A stretch of DNA of 64,000 nt from an uncultured Oceanospirillaceae bacterium (GCA_913057435.1 CAJXNY010000022.1:20581-84580), one strand, 5' to 3'. Numbered from the stretch's first letter, positions 53,402 through 63,923 are shown. Made by a program: numbers and translations. Notes: generated from the sequence alone by a model not told the origin.

Positions 53402-53974
53402 ATGAATGCTGTTATTGAAAACTCTGACAATACACTCCCTCCACTGACCGCTGAGCAAGCTGAAGATCGCCGCTGGATGGCTTATGCCATGCAGCTGGCG
53501 CAGCGTGCTGCCGAGCTGGGTGAAGTACCCGTAGGGGCAGTGCTGGTCCATCAGGGTCAGGTGATTGGTGAAGGCTGGAATCAGCCGATCAGCAGTCATG
53601 ACCCCACCGCACATGCCGAAATGCTGGCACTGCGCAATGCTGCCCAGGCAATTGAAAACTACCGGCTGATCGATTCCACGCTGTATATCACCATAGAACC
53701 TTGCACCATGTGTGCCGGGGCGATTGTGCATGCGCGGGTGGCGCGGGTGGTGTTTGGTGCCACTGAGCCCAAGGCCGGGGCGGCGACCAGCAATGGCCAG
53801 GTGTTTGATCAGCCCTGGATGAATCACCAGGTGGCGTATGAAGGCGGGGTGCTGGCGGAGGCGTGTAGCGCCCAGATCAGTGCCTTTTTTAAGCAGCGCC
53901 GGGCCCAGAAAAAAGCGCTCAAACAGCAACAGCGAACAGAGGCAGAGCAGGCGCGCCAGCAGCAACAGTCTTGA
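53402..53974 (+). CDS. tadA: tRNA-specific adenosine deaminase
   Basis: Converts A34 to inosine in tRNA-Arg(ACG). 190 aa, slightly long: the zinc site HAE (71-73) and PCTMC (100-104) are intact, with the catalytic glutamate Glu73. The C-terminal ~30 residues form a Lys/Gln/Arg-rich helix (QRRAQKKALKQQQRTEAEQA) beyond the core. It lies 41 bases after the ParA-like gene and convergent with mltF. Confidence 0.95.
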   Translation: MNAVIENSDNTLPPLTAEQAEDRRWMAYAMQLAQRAAELGEVPVGAVLVHQGQVIGEGWNQPISSHDPTAHAEMLALRNAAQAIENYRLIDSTLYITIEPCTMCAGAIVHARVARVVFGATEPKAGAATSNGQVFDQPWMNHQVAYEGGVLAEACSAQISAFFKQRRAQKKALKQQQRTEAEQARQQQQS

Positions 53975-53995
53975 GCGCGCCGAGGGGAATTGCTG

Positions 53996-55474
53996 TTAGA
54001 GGGTGGCTGGCACCTGGTTGATCGCCTGGCTGTTGTCGGAACCCTCGGCTTCAGCCGGGTTCAGTATTTCGTCGGGCTGCTTCATCTGCTCCACCTGTAC
54101 TTCCCATTTCAGCAATTCCAGATATTTGCGGATGTTAGCGACGTACCGTACGGGTTCATAGCCACGGGCATAGCCACGTTTGACGGTACTGTAATACTGT
54201 TTCTTGGTTAGAAGCGGTAAGAATTTCTTCACATCGTCCCAGCTATCCGGATTCTTGCCCCCCCGTTTGGTCAGAATACGGGCATCTTCCAGGTGACCAT
54301 ATCCCACGTTATAGCTGGCCAGAGCAAACCAGAGCCGGTCAGGGTTCTGCACCCGTTTGGGTATCTTTTTCTCCACTAAGCGCAGGTAGCGAGCGCCGCC
54401 AATAATACTTTGTACCGGGTTACGACGGTCTTTTACACCCACTTCTTTGGCGGTGGTACGGGTCAGCATCATAATGCCGCGTACACCCGTGGGAGAGACG
54501 GCTTTGGGGTTCCAGTGGGATTCCTGGTAGGCCACCGAGGCCAGCAACTTCCAGTCCCAGCCGGATTCCTGCTCTGCAATCTGGAACAGCTGGCTGTACT
54601 GCGGCAGTTTGGTTTTCAGATCTTTCTTGAAGGTTACCGTGTCAAAGTAATTTAGCTGGTTGCTGCGCTCCAGATACTTGCGTTTGAGTTTGCCAATCAG
54701 TTGCTGGGTTATTTCGCGGGCAAAGAACCGGTCCAGTGCTTCTTTTAGCGAGCCATCGTGGTGGCGGTTAAGCATCCAGGCGACCGGCTGCGACTGTTCC
54801 AGCGGGAAGGCGCGCTTGAGCCCCGGGAAATAGCTGCGCTGGGCATCAAACAGCGTGGAGTCAGCGATGCTGTAGTCGACTTCACCGCTATAGACCATTG
54901 CCAGCAGTTCCAGACTGGAGGTGTTGTCCGGTTCCTGCCATTGCAGATCAGGGTGAGCCAGCTGGTAGCGAGTTAGCAGCTCGGAATGGCTGGAAAAAGG
55001 CAGCGCAACGAGTTTTTTATCGTAGAGATCAGCGAGCTGCTTCGGCGCTTTGTTCCCTTTCTTGACGCGATACACCACGCTGGCGGCGGCATGCATATAT
55101 GCTGGAGAAAAATCGAACTCAGCCTGGCGTTTCGGGGTGATGGTCAGCATGGAAGCCGCCAGATGAGCGTTACGGTGACGCAGGCTGGTGATCAGTTCAC
55201 CAATATCATCTTTGACAATGGTTTCCAGCCGAACGCCCAGATAGCTGGCGAAGGCTTTGCTCAGTTCATACTCAAACCCGGCCGGAACTCCACGGTCCTG
55301 GTACCAGCTGCTGGGGCTGTTGCGGGTGAGCAGGCGCAGGGTGCCGCTCTCGCGGATCGCTTCCAGCTGGGTTTTGCTGTTGTAGCTCAAAAGCAGCGGC
55401 AACGTGAACAGCAAGACAAGGCTTAAAAAATAAAAAGCGGCCTGGCGGCGGCGTGTCGTAGACAACATGGGCAA
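53996..55474 (-). CDS. mltF: Membrane-bound lytic murein transglycosylase F
   Basis: Cuts peptidoglycan glycan strands, forming 1,6-anhydro-muropeptides. 492 aa: an N-terminal membrane segment (~11-30), a family 3 solute-binding-like regulatory domain (~38-270) and a C-terminal SLT domain (~295-460) with catalytic Glu318 in YQESHWNPKAVSPTGVRGIM. This two-domain order defines MltF. It lies divergent from purL, as is common in gammaproteobacteria. Confidence 0.95.
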   Translation of the reverse strand: MPMLSTTRRRQAAFYFLSLVLLFTLPLLLSYNSKTQLEAIRESGTLRLLTRNSPSSWYQDRGVPAGFEYELSKAFASYLGVRLETIVKDDIGELITSLRHRNAHLAASMLTITPKRQAEFDFSPAYMHAAASVVYRVKKGNKAPKQLADLYDKKLVALPFSSHSELLTRYQLAHPDLQWQEPDNTSSLELLAMVYSGEVDYSIADSTLFDAQRSYFPGLKRAFPLEQSQPVAWMLNRHHDGSLKEALDRFFAREITQQLIGKLKRKYLERSNQLNYFDTVTFKKDLKTKLPQYSQLFQIAEQESGWDWKLLASVAYQESHWNPKAVSPTGVRGIMMLTRTTAKEVGVKDRRNPVQSIIGGARYLRLVEKKIPKRVQNPDRLWFALASYNVGYGHLEDARILTKRGGKNPDSWDDVKKFLPLLTKKQYYSTVKRGYARGYEPVRYVANIRKYLELLKWEVQVEQMKQPDEILNPAEAEGSDNSQAINQVPATL

Positions 55475-55619
55475 TAACTCTGGATGCGACTCTCTGGATA
55501 TCTGGCTCTTTCTGGTCTATTTCTGGTCACAGGGTAGGGCATCAGGTAGAATTTCCTGCCTGATTTTCACCTGTAACTCCTGCCGATCCCCGGCAGCACT
55601 TTAGAGGCTCGTTAAGAAA

Positions 55620-58600
55620 ATGCTGGCACTGCGTGGAGCTCCTGCTCTTTCTGCTTTCCGTCACGACAAGCTACTGTCACTCATTCAGTCTGAAGTACCC
55701 GCTGTTACAGCGCTGTACGGTGAGTTCATGCACTTTGCAGATCTCTCTGCGCCGCTGACTGAAGAGCAGCAATCTGTGCTTGATCGTATCCTGCGTTACG
55801 GCCCTAAGGCTGAAGTACAGGAACCGACTGGCCAGCTGATGCTGGTAGTACCGCGTCCGGGCACGATTTCACCCTGGTCCTCCAAAGCGACTGATATTGC
55901 TCACAACTGTGGCCTGAACGCGATTAAGCGTCTTGAGCGCGGTGTGGCTTACTATATTCAGGCATCCAGCCCGCTTGATCAAGCGGCGCAGGATAAAGTC
56001 ATGGCAATTGTGCATGATCGAATGGTCGAAGCGGTACTGCCTGCAATGGATCAGGCACAGGCATTGTTCCGTGAAGATGAGCCCGCTCCGCTGACGGCTG
56101 TTGATGTACTGGCCGGTGGTCGTGAAGCACTGGCTAAAGCCAACGTTGAGCTGGGCCTGGCACTGGCAGACGACGAGATCGACTACCTGGTCGAAGCGTT
56201 CCAGCAGCTGGGGCGTAACCCGAACGACATCGAGCTGATGATGTTTGCCCAGGCAAACTCTGAGCACTGCCGTCACAAAATCTTCAATGCCTCCTGGGAT
56301 ATTGACGGTGAAGCGCAGGACAAATCACTGTTCTCGATGATCCGTAATACCAACGAGCTGGGTGGCGAGAACATCCTGTCTGCGTACTCTGACAACGCCG
56401 CCGTGATGAACGGTGCGACGGCGGGCCGGTTCTTCCCTAAACCGGACAGCAAAGAGTACAGCTACAATCAGGAAGAAATTGCCATCCTGATCAAGGTTGA
56501 AACCCATAACCACCCGACCGCCATTGCCCCGCATTCAGGTGCTGCGACTGGTTCCGGTGGCGAGATCCGTGATGAAGGCGCAACCGGTAAAGGTTCCAAG
56601 CCAAAAGCGGGCCTGACCGGTTTTACCGTATCTGATCTGAACATCCCAGGCTTTGAACAGCCATGGGAAAGCCAGTACGGCAAGCCTGATCGCATCGTAT
56701 CCGCACTGGATATTATGATCGAAGGCCCGGTGGGTGGTGCAGCGTTTAATAACGAGTTTGGTCGTCCTGCGCTGAACGGTTACTTCCGTACCTTCGAGCA
56801 GAAGGTCAACGGCGCAGCCGGTGAAGAAGTACGTGGTTATCACAAGCCGATCATGATCGCCGGTGGTTTCGGTAACATCCGCACCGATCACGTTGATAAA
56901 GGTGAAATCCCGGTCGGCGCGAAGCTGATCTGTCTGGGTGGCCCGGCGATGCAGATCGGCCTGGGGGGTGGTGCGGCGTCGTCCATGTCATCCGGTACTT
57001 CATCTGCGGACCTCGACTTTGCCTCAGTACAGCGTGAAAACCCTGAGCTGGAGCGTCGCTGTCAGGAAGTGATTGACCAGTGCTGGCAGCAGGGTGATGA
57101 AAACCCGATTGCCTTTATCCACGACGTGGGTGCCGGGGGTCTGTCCAATGCCTTCCCTGAGCTGGTGAAAGATGGCGGCCGTGGCGGTAACTTCGAACTG
57201 CGCAACATCAACAATGATGAGCCGGGTATGAGCCCGCTGGCGATCTGGTGTAACGAAGCGCAGGAGCGCTATGTTATGGCCGTTGAGCCAAAAGATATGG
57301 CCCGCTTCGAAGCTATCTGTGCCCGTGAGCGCTGCCCATACGCCATCGTTGGTGACGCCACTGAAGAGCATCACCTGACGCTGGGCGACACCCACTTCCA
57401 GAACAATCCGGTGGATCTGCCAATGAGCGTGCTGTTCGGCAAACCGCCGAAGATGCATCGCAGCGTTGAGCGTAAAACCTACGACGTGCCAGCGTTTGAT
57501 GCCAGCGGCATTGATCTGGAAGAAGCGGCTGAGCGGGTGATGAAGCTGCCAGCCGTGGCATCCAAGTCGTTCCTGATCACCATCGGTGACCGTTCAATCA
57601 CTGGCATGGTTGCCCGTGACCAGATGGTTGGCCCATGGCAGGTGCCGGTGGCTGACTGTGCGGTTACCACTGCGGCTTACGACACCAATGAAGGTGAAGC
57701 GATGGCGATGGGTGAACGTACCCCGCTGGCGCTGGTTGATTCCCCTGCTTCGGGCCGGATGGCGATCGGTGAAACCGTCACTAACCTGGCCGGTGCTCGC
57801 ATTAAAGACATCATCGATATCAAACTGTCTGCCAACTGGATGTGTGCCGCAGGCCACCCAGGTGAAGACGAAAAACTGTACGACACAGTGAAAGCTGTGG
57901 GTATGGAGCTGTGTCCTCAGCTGGGTATCACCATCCCGGTGGGCAAAGACTCCATGTCCATGCGTACCGTGTGGAACGATGACGGCGAAGACAAGTCCGT
58001 AACTGCGCCAATGTCGCTGGTGATTACCGGTTTCGCTCAGGTGCTGGATGCGCGTAAAACGCTGACACCACAGCTGCGTACCGATCAGGGTGAAACTGAC
58101 CTGATCCTGCTGGATCTGGGTAACGGTCAGAACCGTCTGGGTCTGTCTGCGCTGGCGCAGGTATTCAACCAGGTGGGTCAGGACGTACCGGATGTTGATC
58201 AGCCAGAGCTGCTGGTTGCCTTCTTCCAGGCGATGCAGGAACTGAACGAACAGGGCCTGCTGCTGGCCTACCATGACCGTTCTGATGGCGGCCTGTTCAC
58301 CACCGTGGCCGAGATGGCGTTTACCGGTCGTACCGGGGTTGATATCAACCTGGATATGCTGGCAGCGGATACCTCTGAGCTGGCCGCTGCGCTGTTTGCT
58401 GAAGAGCTGGGCGGTGTGATTCAGGTGAAACGTGATGACCTGCAGACTGTCCTGACCGAGCTGAATGCAGCGGGCCTGGGTGAGGTTGCCAAGGTGATCG
58501 GTACCCTGAATGACGACGATACGTTGAATGTTTACTTCGACGAAGAAGAGATCTACAACGAGAGCCGTGTTCAGCTGCAGCGGTGGTGGGCAGAAACCTC

Positions 58601-59522
58601 CTACCAGGTGCAGTCTCTGCGTGATAACTCCGACTGTGCGCAGCAGGAATTTGACGCTCTGCTGGATACCGCTAATCCGGGTCTGAGTGCTGAACTGAGC
58701 TTCGACGTTAATGAAGACGTTGCCGCACCGTTCATCAGCACCGGCGCACGGCCACAGATGGCAATCATCCGCGAGCAGGGCGTTAACGGCCACGTGGAAA
58801 TGGGCGCCGCCTTTGACCGCGCAGGCTTTGCCGCCGTGGATGTACATATGAGCGATATCCTGGCCGGCCGTGTCAGCCTGGATCAGTTCAAAGGCCTGGT
58901 GGCCTGTGGTGGTTTCTCGTACGGTGACGTACTGGGTGCCGGTGAAGGCTGGGCCAAGTCCGTACTGTTCAACAGCATCGCCCGTGATCAGTTTGAAGCG
59001 TTCTTCAACCGTGATGACAGCTTCGCGCTGGGTATCTGTAATGGTTGTCAGATGCTGTCTAACCTGCACGAGCTGATTCCAGGTGCTGAACTGTGGCCGC
59101 ACTTCGTGCGTAACCAGTCTGAGCAGTTTGAAGGCCGTGTTGCCATGGTAGAAGTGCAGGAAAGCAACTCCATCTTCCTGCAGGGTATGCAGGGTTCACG
59201 TATGCCAATCGCCATCGCCCATGGCGAAGGCCGTGCCGAGTTCACCGACGAAGCACACCTGGCAAATCTGCAGAGCGCTAACAGCGTTGCGCTGCGTTAT
59301 GTGGATAACTACGGCAACGTCACCGAAAGCTACCCGGCGAACCCGAACGGCTCGCCAATGGGCATCTCCGGTGTCACCAACGCCGACGGCCGCGTCACGA
59401 TTATGATGCCGCACCCTGAGCGTGTATTCCGTGCGGTGACCAACAGCTGGGCCCCTGAAGCCTGGGATGAAAACGGCGCCTGGATGCGTATGTTCCGCAA
59501 TGCACGGGTCTTTGCGGGCTAA
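55620..59522 (+). CDS. purL: Phosphoribosylformylglycinamidine synthase
   Basis: Large single-chain enzyme of purine synthesis that turns FGAR, glutamine and ATP into FGAM. 1300 aa, the proteobacterial large form. Central ATP-binding blocks include [15 protein letters not shown] (~211-225) and [20 protein letters not shown] (~292-311). The C-terminal glutamine amidotransferase has nucleophile Cys1140 ([10 protein letters not shown]) and ends with the conserved MPHPERVFR. Codon use is smooth and strongly biased, as expected for a well-expressed core gene. It is monocistronic with its own terminator. Confidence 0.98.
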   Translation: MLALRGAPALSAFRHDKLLSLIQSEVPAVTALYGEFMHFADLSAPLTEEQQSVLDRILRYGPKAEVQEPTGQLMLVVPRPGTISPWSSKATDIAHNCGLNAIKRLERGVAYYIQASSPLDQAAQDKVMAIVHDRMVEAVLPAMDQAQALFREDEPAPLTAVDVLAGGREALAKANVELGLALADDEIDYLVEAFQQLGRNPNDIELMMFAQANSEHCRHKIFNASWDIDGEAQDKSLFSMIRNTNELGGENILSAYSDNAAVMNGATAGRFFPKPDSKEYSYNQEEIAILIKVETHNHPTAIAPHSGAATGSGGEIRDEGATGKGSKPKAGLTGFTVSDLNIPGFEQPWESQYGKPDRIVSALDIMIEGPVGGAAFNNEFGRPALNGYFRTFEQKVNGAAGEEVRGYHKPIMIAGGFGNIRTDHVDKGEIPVGAKLICLGGPAMQIGLGGGAASSMSSGTSSADLDFASVQRENPELERRCQEVIDQCWQQGDENPIAFIHDVGAGGLSNAFPELVKDGGRGGNFELRNINNDEPGMSPLAIWCNEAQERYVMAVEPKDMARFEAICARERCPYAIVGDATEEHHLTLGDTHFQNNPVDLPMSVLFGKPPKMHRSVERKTYDVPAFDASGIDLEEAAERVMKLPAVASKSFLITIGDRSITGMVARDQMVGPWQVPVADCAVTTAAYDTNEGEAMAMGERTPLALVDSPASGRMAIGETVTNLAGARIKDIIDIKLSANWMCAAGHPGEDEKLYDTVKAVGMELCPQLGITIPVGKDSMSMRTVWNDDGEDKSVTAPMSLVITGFAQVLDARKTLTPQLRTDQGETDLILLDLGNGQNRLGLSALAQVFNQVGQDVPDVDQPELLVAFFQAMQELNEQGLLLAYHDRSDGGLFTTVAEMAFTGRTGVDINLDMLAADTSELAAALFAEELGGVIQVKRDDLQTVLTELNAAGLGEVAKVIGTLNDDDTLNVYFDEEEIYNESRVQLQRWWAETSYQVQSLRDNSDCAQQEFDALLDTANPGLSAELSFDVNEDVAAPFISTGARPQMAIIREQGVNGHVEMGAAFDRAGFAAVDVHMSDILAGRVSLDQFKGLVACGGFSYGDVLGAGEGWAKSVLFNSIARDQFEAFFNRDDSFALGICNGCQMLSNLHELIPGAELWPHFVRNQSEQFEGRVAMVEVQESNSIFLQGMQGSRMPIAIAHGEGRAEFTDEAHLANLQSANSVALRYVDNYGNVTESYPANPNGSPMGISGVTNADGRVTIMMPHPERVFRAVTNSWAPEAWDENGAWMRMFRNARVFAG

Positions 59523-59549
59523 GCCTCACTGACAGTTTGATGCGTTAAA

Positions 59550-59585
59550 CAAACGGCAGCCCTCGGGCTGCCGTTTTTGTTTTTG
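59550..59585 (+). terminator. Intrinsic terminator of purL
   Basis: ACGGCAGCCC (59553-59562) pairs with GGGCTGCCGT (59565-59574) and runs into TTTTTGTTTTT. Confidence 0.9.
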
Positions 59586-59876
59586 CAGCGACCGACGGTG
59601 TGCTAAGACGGCATGATATCTGAGCTATATCTGTCTGTTTGCTGTGGATTGTACCCGGATGTTAAGACGATCCGGGTATAGTGGGATGGCTGCGGGTTCT
59701 TTATCATTCATTCAGGTGTTGCTGTAACAGACGTGTTGTTGAATGAATTTTCAGCGCTGTGGCAGGTCATTGAATATGCAGGGTTAACGTTTTTTGTAAT
59801 GGATCAGACTGGTGCTTGGATTACACAGGGTTTAATCTGCTCAGGCGTTCTTATTAAAGTGAACAGGGGAATTTTA
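59586..59876. other. Intergenic region upstream of the SUOX-like/GGDEF-EAL pair
   Basis: About 290 bases carrying the promoter of the pair. A frame in phase with the next gene is open from 59733, but its residues are not signal-peptide-like and it has no ribosome binding site. I see no repeats or hairpins. Confidence 0.4.
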
Positions 59877-60374
59877 GTGAGACAGTTCTGCGTGATGCTG
59901 ATCGCGCTGCTGTGTGCAGGGAGCAATGTCTGGGCTGAGGATTTGCCCGTAGCAGCTGAACCAGGGCCGGTGATTCTGACGGTTGTGAACAGTGTGGCTG
60001 AAAGTAAACGGTACCAGTTTACGCTGCAAGACCTGCAGTCACTGGAGAGTCATACCTTTACCCTGACTCATGACTGGAGCGATAGCCCACACCGTTATAC
60101 CGGACCTCTGTTGAGTGCAGTGCTTGAAAAAGCAGGTATGAAAGGCACTACCGTTAAGCTGCGCGCCTTGAATGAGTACTTTATTGAAATCCAGCGACCT
60201 TTTATCGAGAAATATCAGCCGATTCTGGCCTGGCAGGAAGATGGGCTTACATTGAGTATCCGCAATAAAGGCCCACTCTGGTTGATGACGCCATTGCACC
60301 AATACCCGGAGCTTAATGAGCCTGCGAATGTTTCCAAATTGATCTGGCAGTTGTCTACCATCGAGGTGCGTTAA
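59877..60374 (+). CDS. Secreted SUOX-fold-like (molybdopterin-binding-domain-like) protein without cysteine ligand
   Basis: 165 aa from a GTG at 59877 with AGGGGA ~6 bases upstream. Residues 1-21 are a Sec signal peptide (cut after VWA). The mature part resembles the small stand-alone oxidoreductase molybdopterin-binding domain: FTLQDLQSLESHTFTLTHDW, GPLLSAVLEKAGMKGTTVKL and NKGPLWLMTPLHQYPEL. The mature protein has no cysteine, so the thiolate that holds molybdenum in SUOX/YedY enzymes is missing and catalysis is unlikely. Its stop is directly followed by the GTG of the GGDEF-EAL gene, suggesting it feeds a signal to that sensor. Confidence 0.75.
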   Translation: MRQFCVMLIALLCAGSNVWAEDLPVAAEPGPVILTVVNSVAESKRYQFTLQDLQSLESHTFTLTHDWSDSPHRYTGPLLSAVLEKAGMKGTTVKLRALNEYFIEIQRPFIEKYQPILAWQEDGLTLSIRNKGPLWLMTPLHQYPELNEPANVSKLIWQLSTIEVR

Positions 60375-62330
60375 GTGACAGGCTCTCGCGATTCGCATTC
60401 GGATAGACGTCCTGGCGCACGCTGGCTGGTGGTTATCGTACTGGTGTTCTGTATCAGTGTCGTGATCAGCATGGTGCAGCTAAGGACGACCGTAAAACTT
60501 CTGGATTACCGGCCCGGTACCAGTATCTGGGCACTGTTCCAGCTTAAAAATGAATACCGCAATCTTCGAGGCAAATTGTTGATGTATCAGAATGGTCTGG
60601 TACATCACGACGCACTGATGATGTCTTACGATATCCTCTGGAGCCGTTTCCCTGTGTTACAGGAGGGACTGGATGCCAACCAGATTCGTGCCCTTGAGGG
60701 CGGCGCCTCATTGCTTAATATCGCCTTTGACGACCTGAAAAGCATGGATATGCAAATGCAATATCTGCGTCAGGGCGATGTTGCGGGGGCGACACATCTG
60801 CGAGATCAGCTGGAACGCTTCAGTCTTAAAATTGATGACCTGGCACTGACTAATTTCCATCACAATAACCAGTACTTCCGTAAAAATGATCAGCGTATGC
60901 GTGCCCTGCAGATGCAACTGGGCTACCTGCTGCTGGGGATTTTGTTCAGTGGCTCATTCCTGTTATGGATGTTGTTCCGGGAGAACCGTCATAACCGCTA
61001 TCAGGCGCTACATGACAGCCTGACGGATATGCCGAATCGTAAACTGTTGCGTCAGCATATGAGGGAGCTGGCTGGTTCTGGTAAGCCCTTTGCGCTGCAC
61101 TTGCTGGATCTCAACGGTTTTAAAGAAGTGAACGATACGCTGGGCCATCAGTCCGGTGATGAGCTGCTCAAAGCCGTTGCCAATCGGTTGCTGGAGAGTA
61201 TGGCTGACAGTCGGAATTATATGGTCGCTCGGCTGGGGGGGGATGAGTTTGCGGTCGTACAGCATCCTCTGGTTGATCATGCTGAGGCCGAAGAGGTCGC
61301 GGGACTGATCATAGAGGCACTCACTCCGGCATTTGATATCGATGACAACCTGTCGTTTGTGGGCGCCAGTATTGGTACAGCGCTCTATCCAGAACATGCA
61401 GGGCGGGTGCGGGATTTACTTAGTCGGGCTGATCTGGCGATGTATCAGGCGAAGAAGTTTTCACCGGTGTCTGCTTTCTGTTTTTTTGAAGAAGCCTTTA
61501 ATGACCGGCTCAAGCGCAGGCAGTTGCTGCACCGTGATCTGCGTGATGCCTTACAGGTACCGCAAAGCCAGCTACGGCTGGAGTACCAGCCGTTAGTGGA
61601 TCTGCAGACAGAAAAGGTTTCCAGCCTTGAAGCTTTATTACGCTGGGACCATCCATCACTGGGGGCGATTCCACCGATGGAAGCTATCGAGGTGGCTGAG
61701 CAATATGGACTGGGTCAGCAGCTGGGGAGCTGGGTATTACGTGAAGCCTGTCAGCAGAACCGCCGCTGGCAGGATGCCGGGTCTGAGCCGGTTCGTATTG
61801 CGGTAAATATTTCGCCGTCGATGTATCAGCTGGATCTGGTTGAAACCGTGCGGCTGGCTTTGTCTCAAGCTGATTTATCCGCGGCCTGCCTGACCATCGA
61901 GGTCACTGAAGATACCACTATTAAGCTGCTGCATGAGTCAATGGGGGTTCTGCCGGGCTTGCAGCAATTGGGCGTGACGATCGCACTGGATGACTTTGGT
62001 ACCGGACTCTCATCGCTGAGCCATTTGAAAGACTTGCCGGTGCAAGTATTGAAAATTGATCGCAGCTTTGTCAAAGACCTGGCATCGCCAGAGTACTGCT
62101 CAAAACTGATTGGCGGCATTATTCAGCTGGGCCATACCCTGAATATGAGTGTGGTTGCTGAGGGCATTGAGGATAGCGAAATTCGCGATATATTACGGCA
62201 GTATGGTTGTGATATTGGCCAGGGCTATTATTACAGTCGCCCGTTAGGTGCAGAGAAAATACCCGCTATGCTGGTGCGGCTGGGAGTGAAAGCACTGGTG
62301 GTTACTCAGGCAGAACTGTTGCCTGAGTAA
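60375..62330 (+). CDS. Membrane GGDEF-EAL protein (cyclic-di-GMP synthesis/breakdown)
   Basis: 651 aa, GTG start with GAGGTG eight bases before it. Two membrane helices (17-36 and 182-202) flank a helical periplasmic domain (~40-178). The GGDEF domain (~205-370) has an intact GGDEF at 288-292 and no RxxD I-site before it (SRNYM). The EAL domain (~385-640) has every catalytic residue: EAL 419-421, Asn478, DDFGTG 539-544, Lys560 and Glu596. It could therefore both make and destroy cyclic di-GMP; which dominates is unknown. It forms a two-gene unit with the secreted protein upstream. Confidence 0.94.
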   Translation: MTGSRDSHSDRRPGARWLVVIVLVFCISVVISMVQLRTTVKLLDYRPGTSIWALFQLKNEYRNLRGKLLMYQNGLVHHDALMMSYDILWSRFPVLQEGLDANQIRALEGGASLLNIAFDDLKSMDMQMQYLRQGDVAGATHLRDQLERFSLKIDDLALTNFHHNNQYFRKNDQRMRALQMQLGYLLLGILFSGSFLLWMLFRENRHNRYQALHDSLTDMPNRKLLRQHMRELAGSGKPFALHLLDLNGFKEVNDTLGHQSGDELLKAVANRLLESMADSRNYMVARLGGDEFAVVQHPLVDHAEAEEVAGLIIEALTPAFDIDDNLSFVGASIGTALYPEHAGRVRDLLSRADLAMYQAKKFSPVSAFCFFEEAFNDRLKRRQLLHRDLRDALQVPQSQLRLEYQPLVDLQTEKVSSLEALLRWDHPSLGAIPPMEAIEVAEQYGLGQQLGSWVLREACQQNRRWQDAGSEPVRIAVNISPSMYQLDLVETVRLALSQADLSAACLTIEVTEDTTIKLLHESMGVLPGLQQLGVTIALDDFGTGLSSLSHLKDLPVQVLKIDRSFVKDLASPEYCSKLIGGIIQLGHTLNMSVVAEGIEDSEIRDILRQYGCDIGQGYYYSRPLGAEKIPAMLVRLGVKALVVTQAELLPE

Positions 62331-62340
62331 CCACCCCCAC

Positions 62341-62847
62341 TTAAAACTGATCCAGCAGTTCGGGCCGGTAATCCGTTATCTCAATGCTGAACTGATGCTG
62401 TTCCAGCAGATTGCTCAGCTCAGTGATTGCTTTATTCAACTCGTCCATGGTGATGGTGTTGTTATCCAGGTGATAGAGCTGCTTTGAACCCTGGTAACTG
62501 AAATTCATAATCACCATCGCGTCTCGATTACCTTCCTGCATAGCCGCTTTAATCGCTTTCTGTTTGCGGTAGATCCGGTTTAACGCCTGCTTGAGTTGCC
62601 AGACGTACATCAGCTCATACATCCATGGGTGGTGTCGGTAGCGGCGAATCAGGTAGCCCGCGACAATGGCTGCGCTTGCTGCGCCTGCAACGTTGAGGGC
62701 AAAGTTGGAATCCCCGGTACTGTTGGTCAATAACATCAGCAATTGAGAGACCACCAGTGCGATGCTGAGCATTAGTACAGACACGCCAATGAACAGTTGC
62801 TTGAAGTGCTTGCTGTAGCGTTGTTTATCAATGTCTTTGAGTTGCAT
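62341..62847 (-). CDS. DUF3087-type membrane protein
   Basis: 168 aa, function unknown. Starts MQLKDIDKQRYSKHFKQLF, then two hydrophobic helices (~18-40 and ~48-65) and a ~100-residue cytoplasmic helical domain (HPWMYELMYVWQLKQALNRIYRK; the ending is TDYRPELLDQF). The pattern matches a conserved gammaproteobacterial family of unknown function, which I assign as DUF3087 from memory. It ends 10 bases from the GGDEF-EAL stop on the opposite strand. Confidence 0.7.
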   Translation of the reverse strand: MQLKDIDKQRYSKHFKQLFIGVSVLMLSIALVVSQLLMLLTNSTGDSNFALNVAGAASAAIVAGYLIRRYRHHPWMYELMYVWQLKQALNRIYRKQKAIKAAMQEGNRDAMVIMNFSYQGSKQLYHLDNNTITMDELNKAITELSNLLEQHQFSIEITDYRPELLDQF

Positions 62848-62892
62848 TACTGTCTTCGACCTCCATGCATCATGCGGGGCTAGTGTACCTGA

Positions 62893-63516
62893 TCACTCAT
62901 CGTCTGTCTGAAGCGGGCTCTGGGAGTAACGGCCTGGCTTGTGGTTCAGGGTCAGTACCAGATTACAGACCACGGCCGCACCGACCGACAGGGTAAGCAT
63001 CCAGAAATCCACACTGAAAAAAGCACTGACGACAATGATGCAATCCAGTGCCATCTGTACTTTACCCGCGCGCAGGCCAAAGCGCTTTTGCAGAAACAGC
63101 GCCAAAATGCCAAAGCCGCCCAGGCTGGCCTTGTGGCGGAATAGCACCAGCATACCGACCCCAACCAGTGTGCCGCCCATAATAGCCGCGTAAACGGGCT
63201 CCAGTTGCCCTATATGGATAAACCGGTGCAGGTTATCAACACAGGCCGAAACGACAGTAACGGCCACCAGAGTGTTCAGGGTGAAGCGACGGCCCAGTTG
63301 CTTCCAGGCTAACAGATAGAAGGGCAGGTTGATCAGAAAGAACAGCTGGCCAAAACTGAAGTCTGTCAGCTGGGTTAGCAGCAGGGTTAGTCCGGCAGTA
63401 CCACCGGTGAGTAAACCGGCCTGGGTAAAGAGGTACACGCCCAGAGAGACCAGACTGGAGGCAGTGAGCAGGGCCAGCAGGTCTTCAGGCAGTGGATGGT
63501 TATCGGTGTTCTTCAT
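62893..63516 (-). CDS. YitT-family membrane protein
   Basis: 207 aa with five to six hydrophobic helices. The YitT/DUF161 pattern shows in ASSLVSLGVYLFTQAGLLTGG, TAGLTLLLTQLTDFSFGQLFF, INLPFYLLAWKQLGRRF and the SLGGFGILALFLQKRFGLRAGK loop. It lacks the larger C-terminal soluble domain of Bacillus YitT, as do other proteobacterial members. Transport or other function is not established. It is co-oriented with the DUF3087-type gene, 45 bases upstream of it. Confidence 0.85.
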   Translation of the reverse strand: MKNTDNHPLPEDLLALLTASSLVSLGVYLFTQAGLLTGGTAGLTLLLTQLTDFSFGQLFFLINLPFYLLAWKQLGRRFTLNTLVAVTVVSACVDNLHRFIHIGQLEPVYAAIMGGTLVGVGMLVLFRHKASLGGFGILALFLQKRFGLRAGKVQMALDCIIVVSAFFSVDFWMLTLSVGAAVVCNLVLTLNHKPGRYSQSPLQTDDE

Positions 63517-63699
63517 AGGAAATACGGTGACCGTTATCAGGCGAATGTCGGGCTCGATTATAGGCCGGGTACGGTAGCAGGCAATGTTGTGATCAGATTC
63601 GTGGCAGAGAATGATGACAGCGGTAATCAGTCAGCCAAATTTACTACTGTCTGCTTTTTAACCGATTGAAAAAATTATACATTTTTTTGAAAAAGGGTG

Positions 63700-63727
63700 T
63701 TGACGAAAATATTCTGGACGGTATTAT
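63700..63727 (+). promoter_or_regulatory. Sigma-70 promoter of the tRNA cluster
   Basis: -35 TTGACG (63700-63705), 16-base spacer and -10 TATTAT (63722-63727), with a GC-rich discriminator (GCGCC) before the tRNA-Ser gene, as in stringently controlled stable-RNA promoters. Confidence 0.75.
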
Positions 63728-63741
63728 ATGCGCCATCGCTT

Positions 63742-63832
63742 GGAGGGATGGCTGAGTGGTCGAAAGCACCGGTCTTGAAAACCGGCGGGGGTTAATAGCC
63801 CTCCTAGGGTTCAAATCCCTATCCCTCCGCCA
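63742..63832 (+). tRNA. tRNA-Ser (anticodon UGA)
   Basis: 91-nt class II tRNA with acceptor GGAGGGA/TCCCTCC, anticodon TGA in the CTTGAAA loop, a long variable arm and a GGTTCAAATCC T-arm. The CCA end is encoded (63830-63832). Confidence 0.97.
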
Positions 63833-63847
63833 TTAGCGGTATGTAGT

Positions 63848-63923
63848 TCCTCGATAGCTCAGTTGGTAGAGCAGTAGACTGTTAATCTATTGGTCGCTGG
63901 TTCGAGTCCAGCTCGAGGAGCCA
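63848..63923 (+). tRNA. tRNA-Asn (anticodon GUU), copy 1
   Basis: 76-nt tRNA with acceptor TCCTCGA/TCGAGGA, anticodon GTT in CTGTTAA, T-loop GGTTCGAGTCC and encoded CCA. It is likely co-transcribed with the preceding tRNA-Ser. Confidence 0.97.

Noticed and set aside
57594..59102. 502-codon open frame on the minus strand
   Set aside because: It lies wholly inside purL; its long length comes from the strong codon bias of purL and it has no family similarity.
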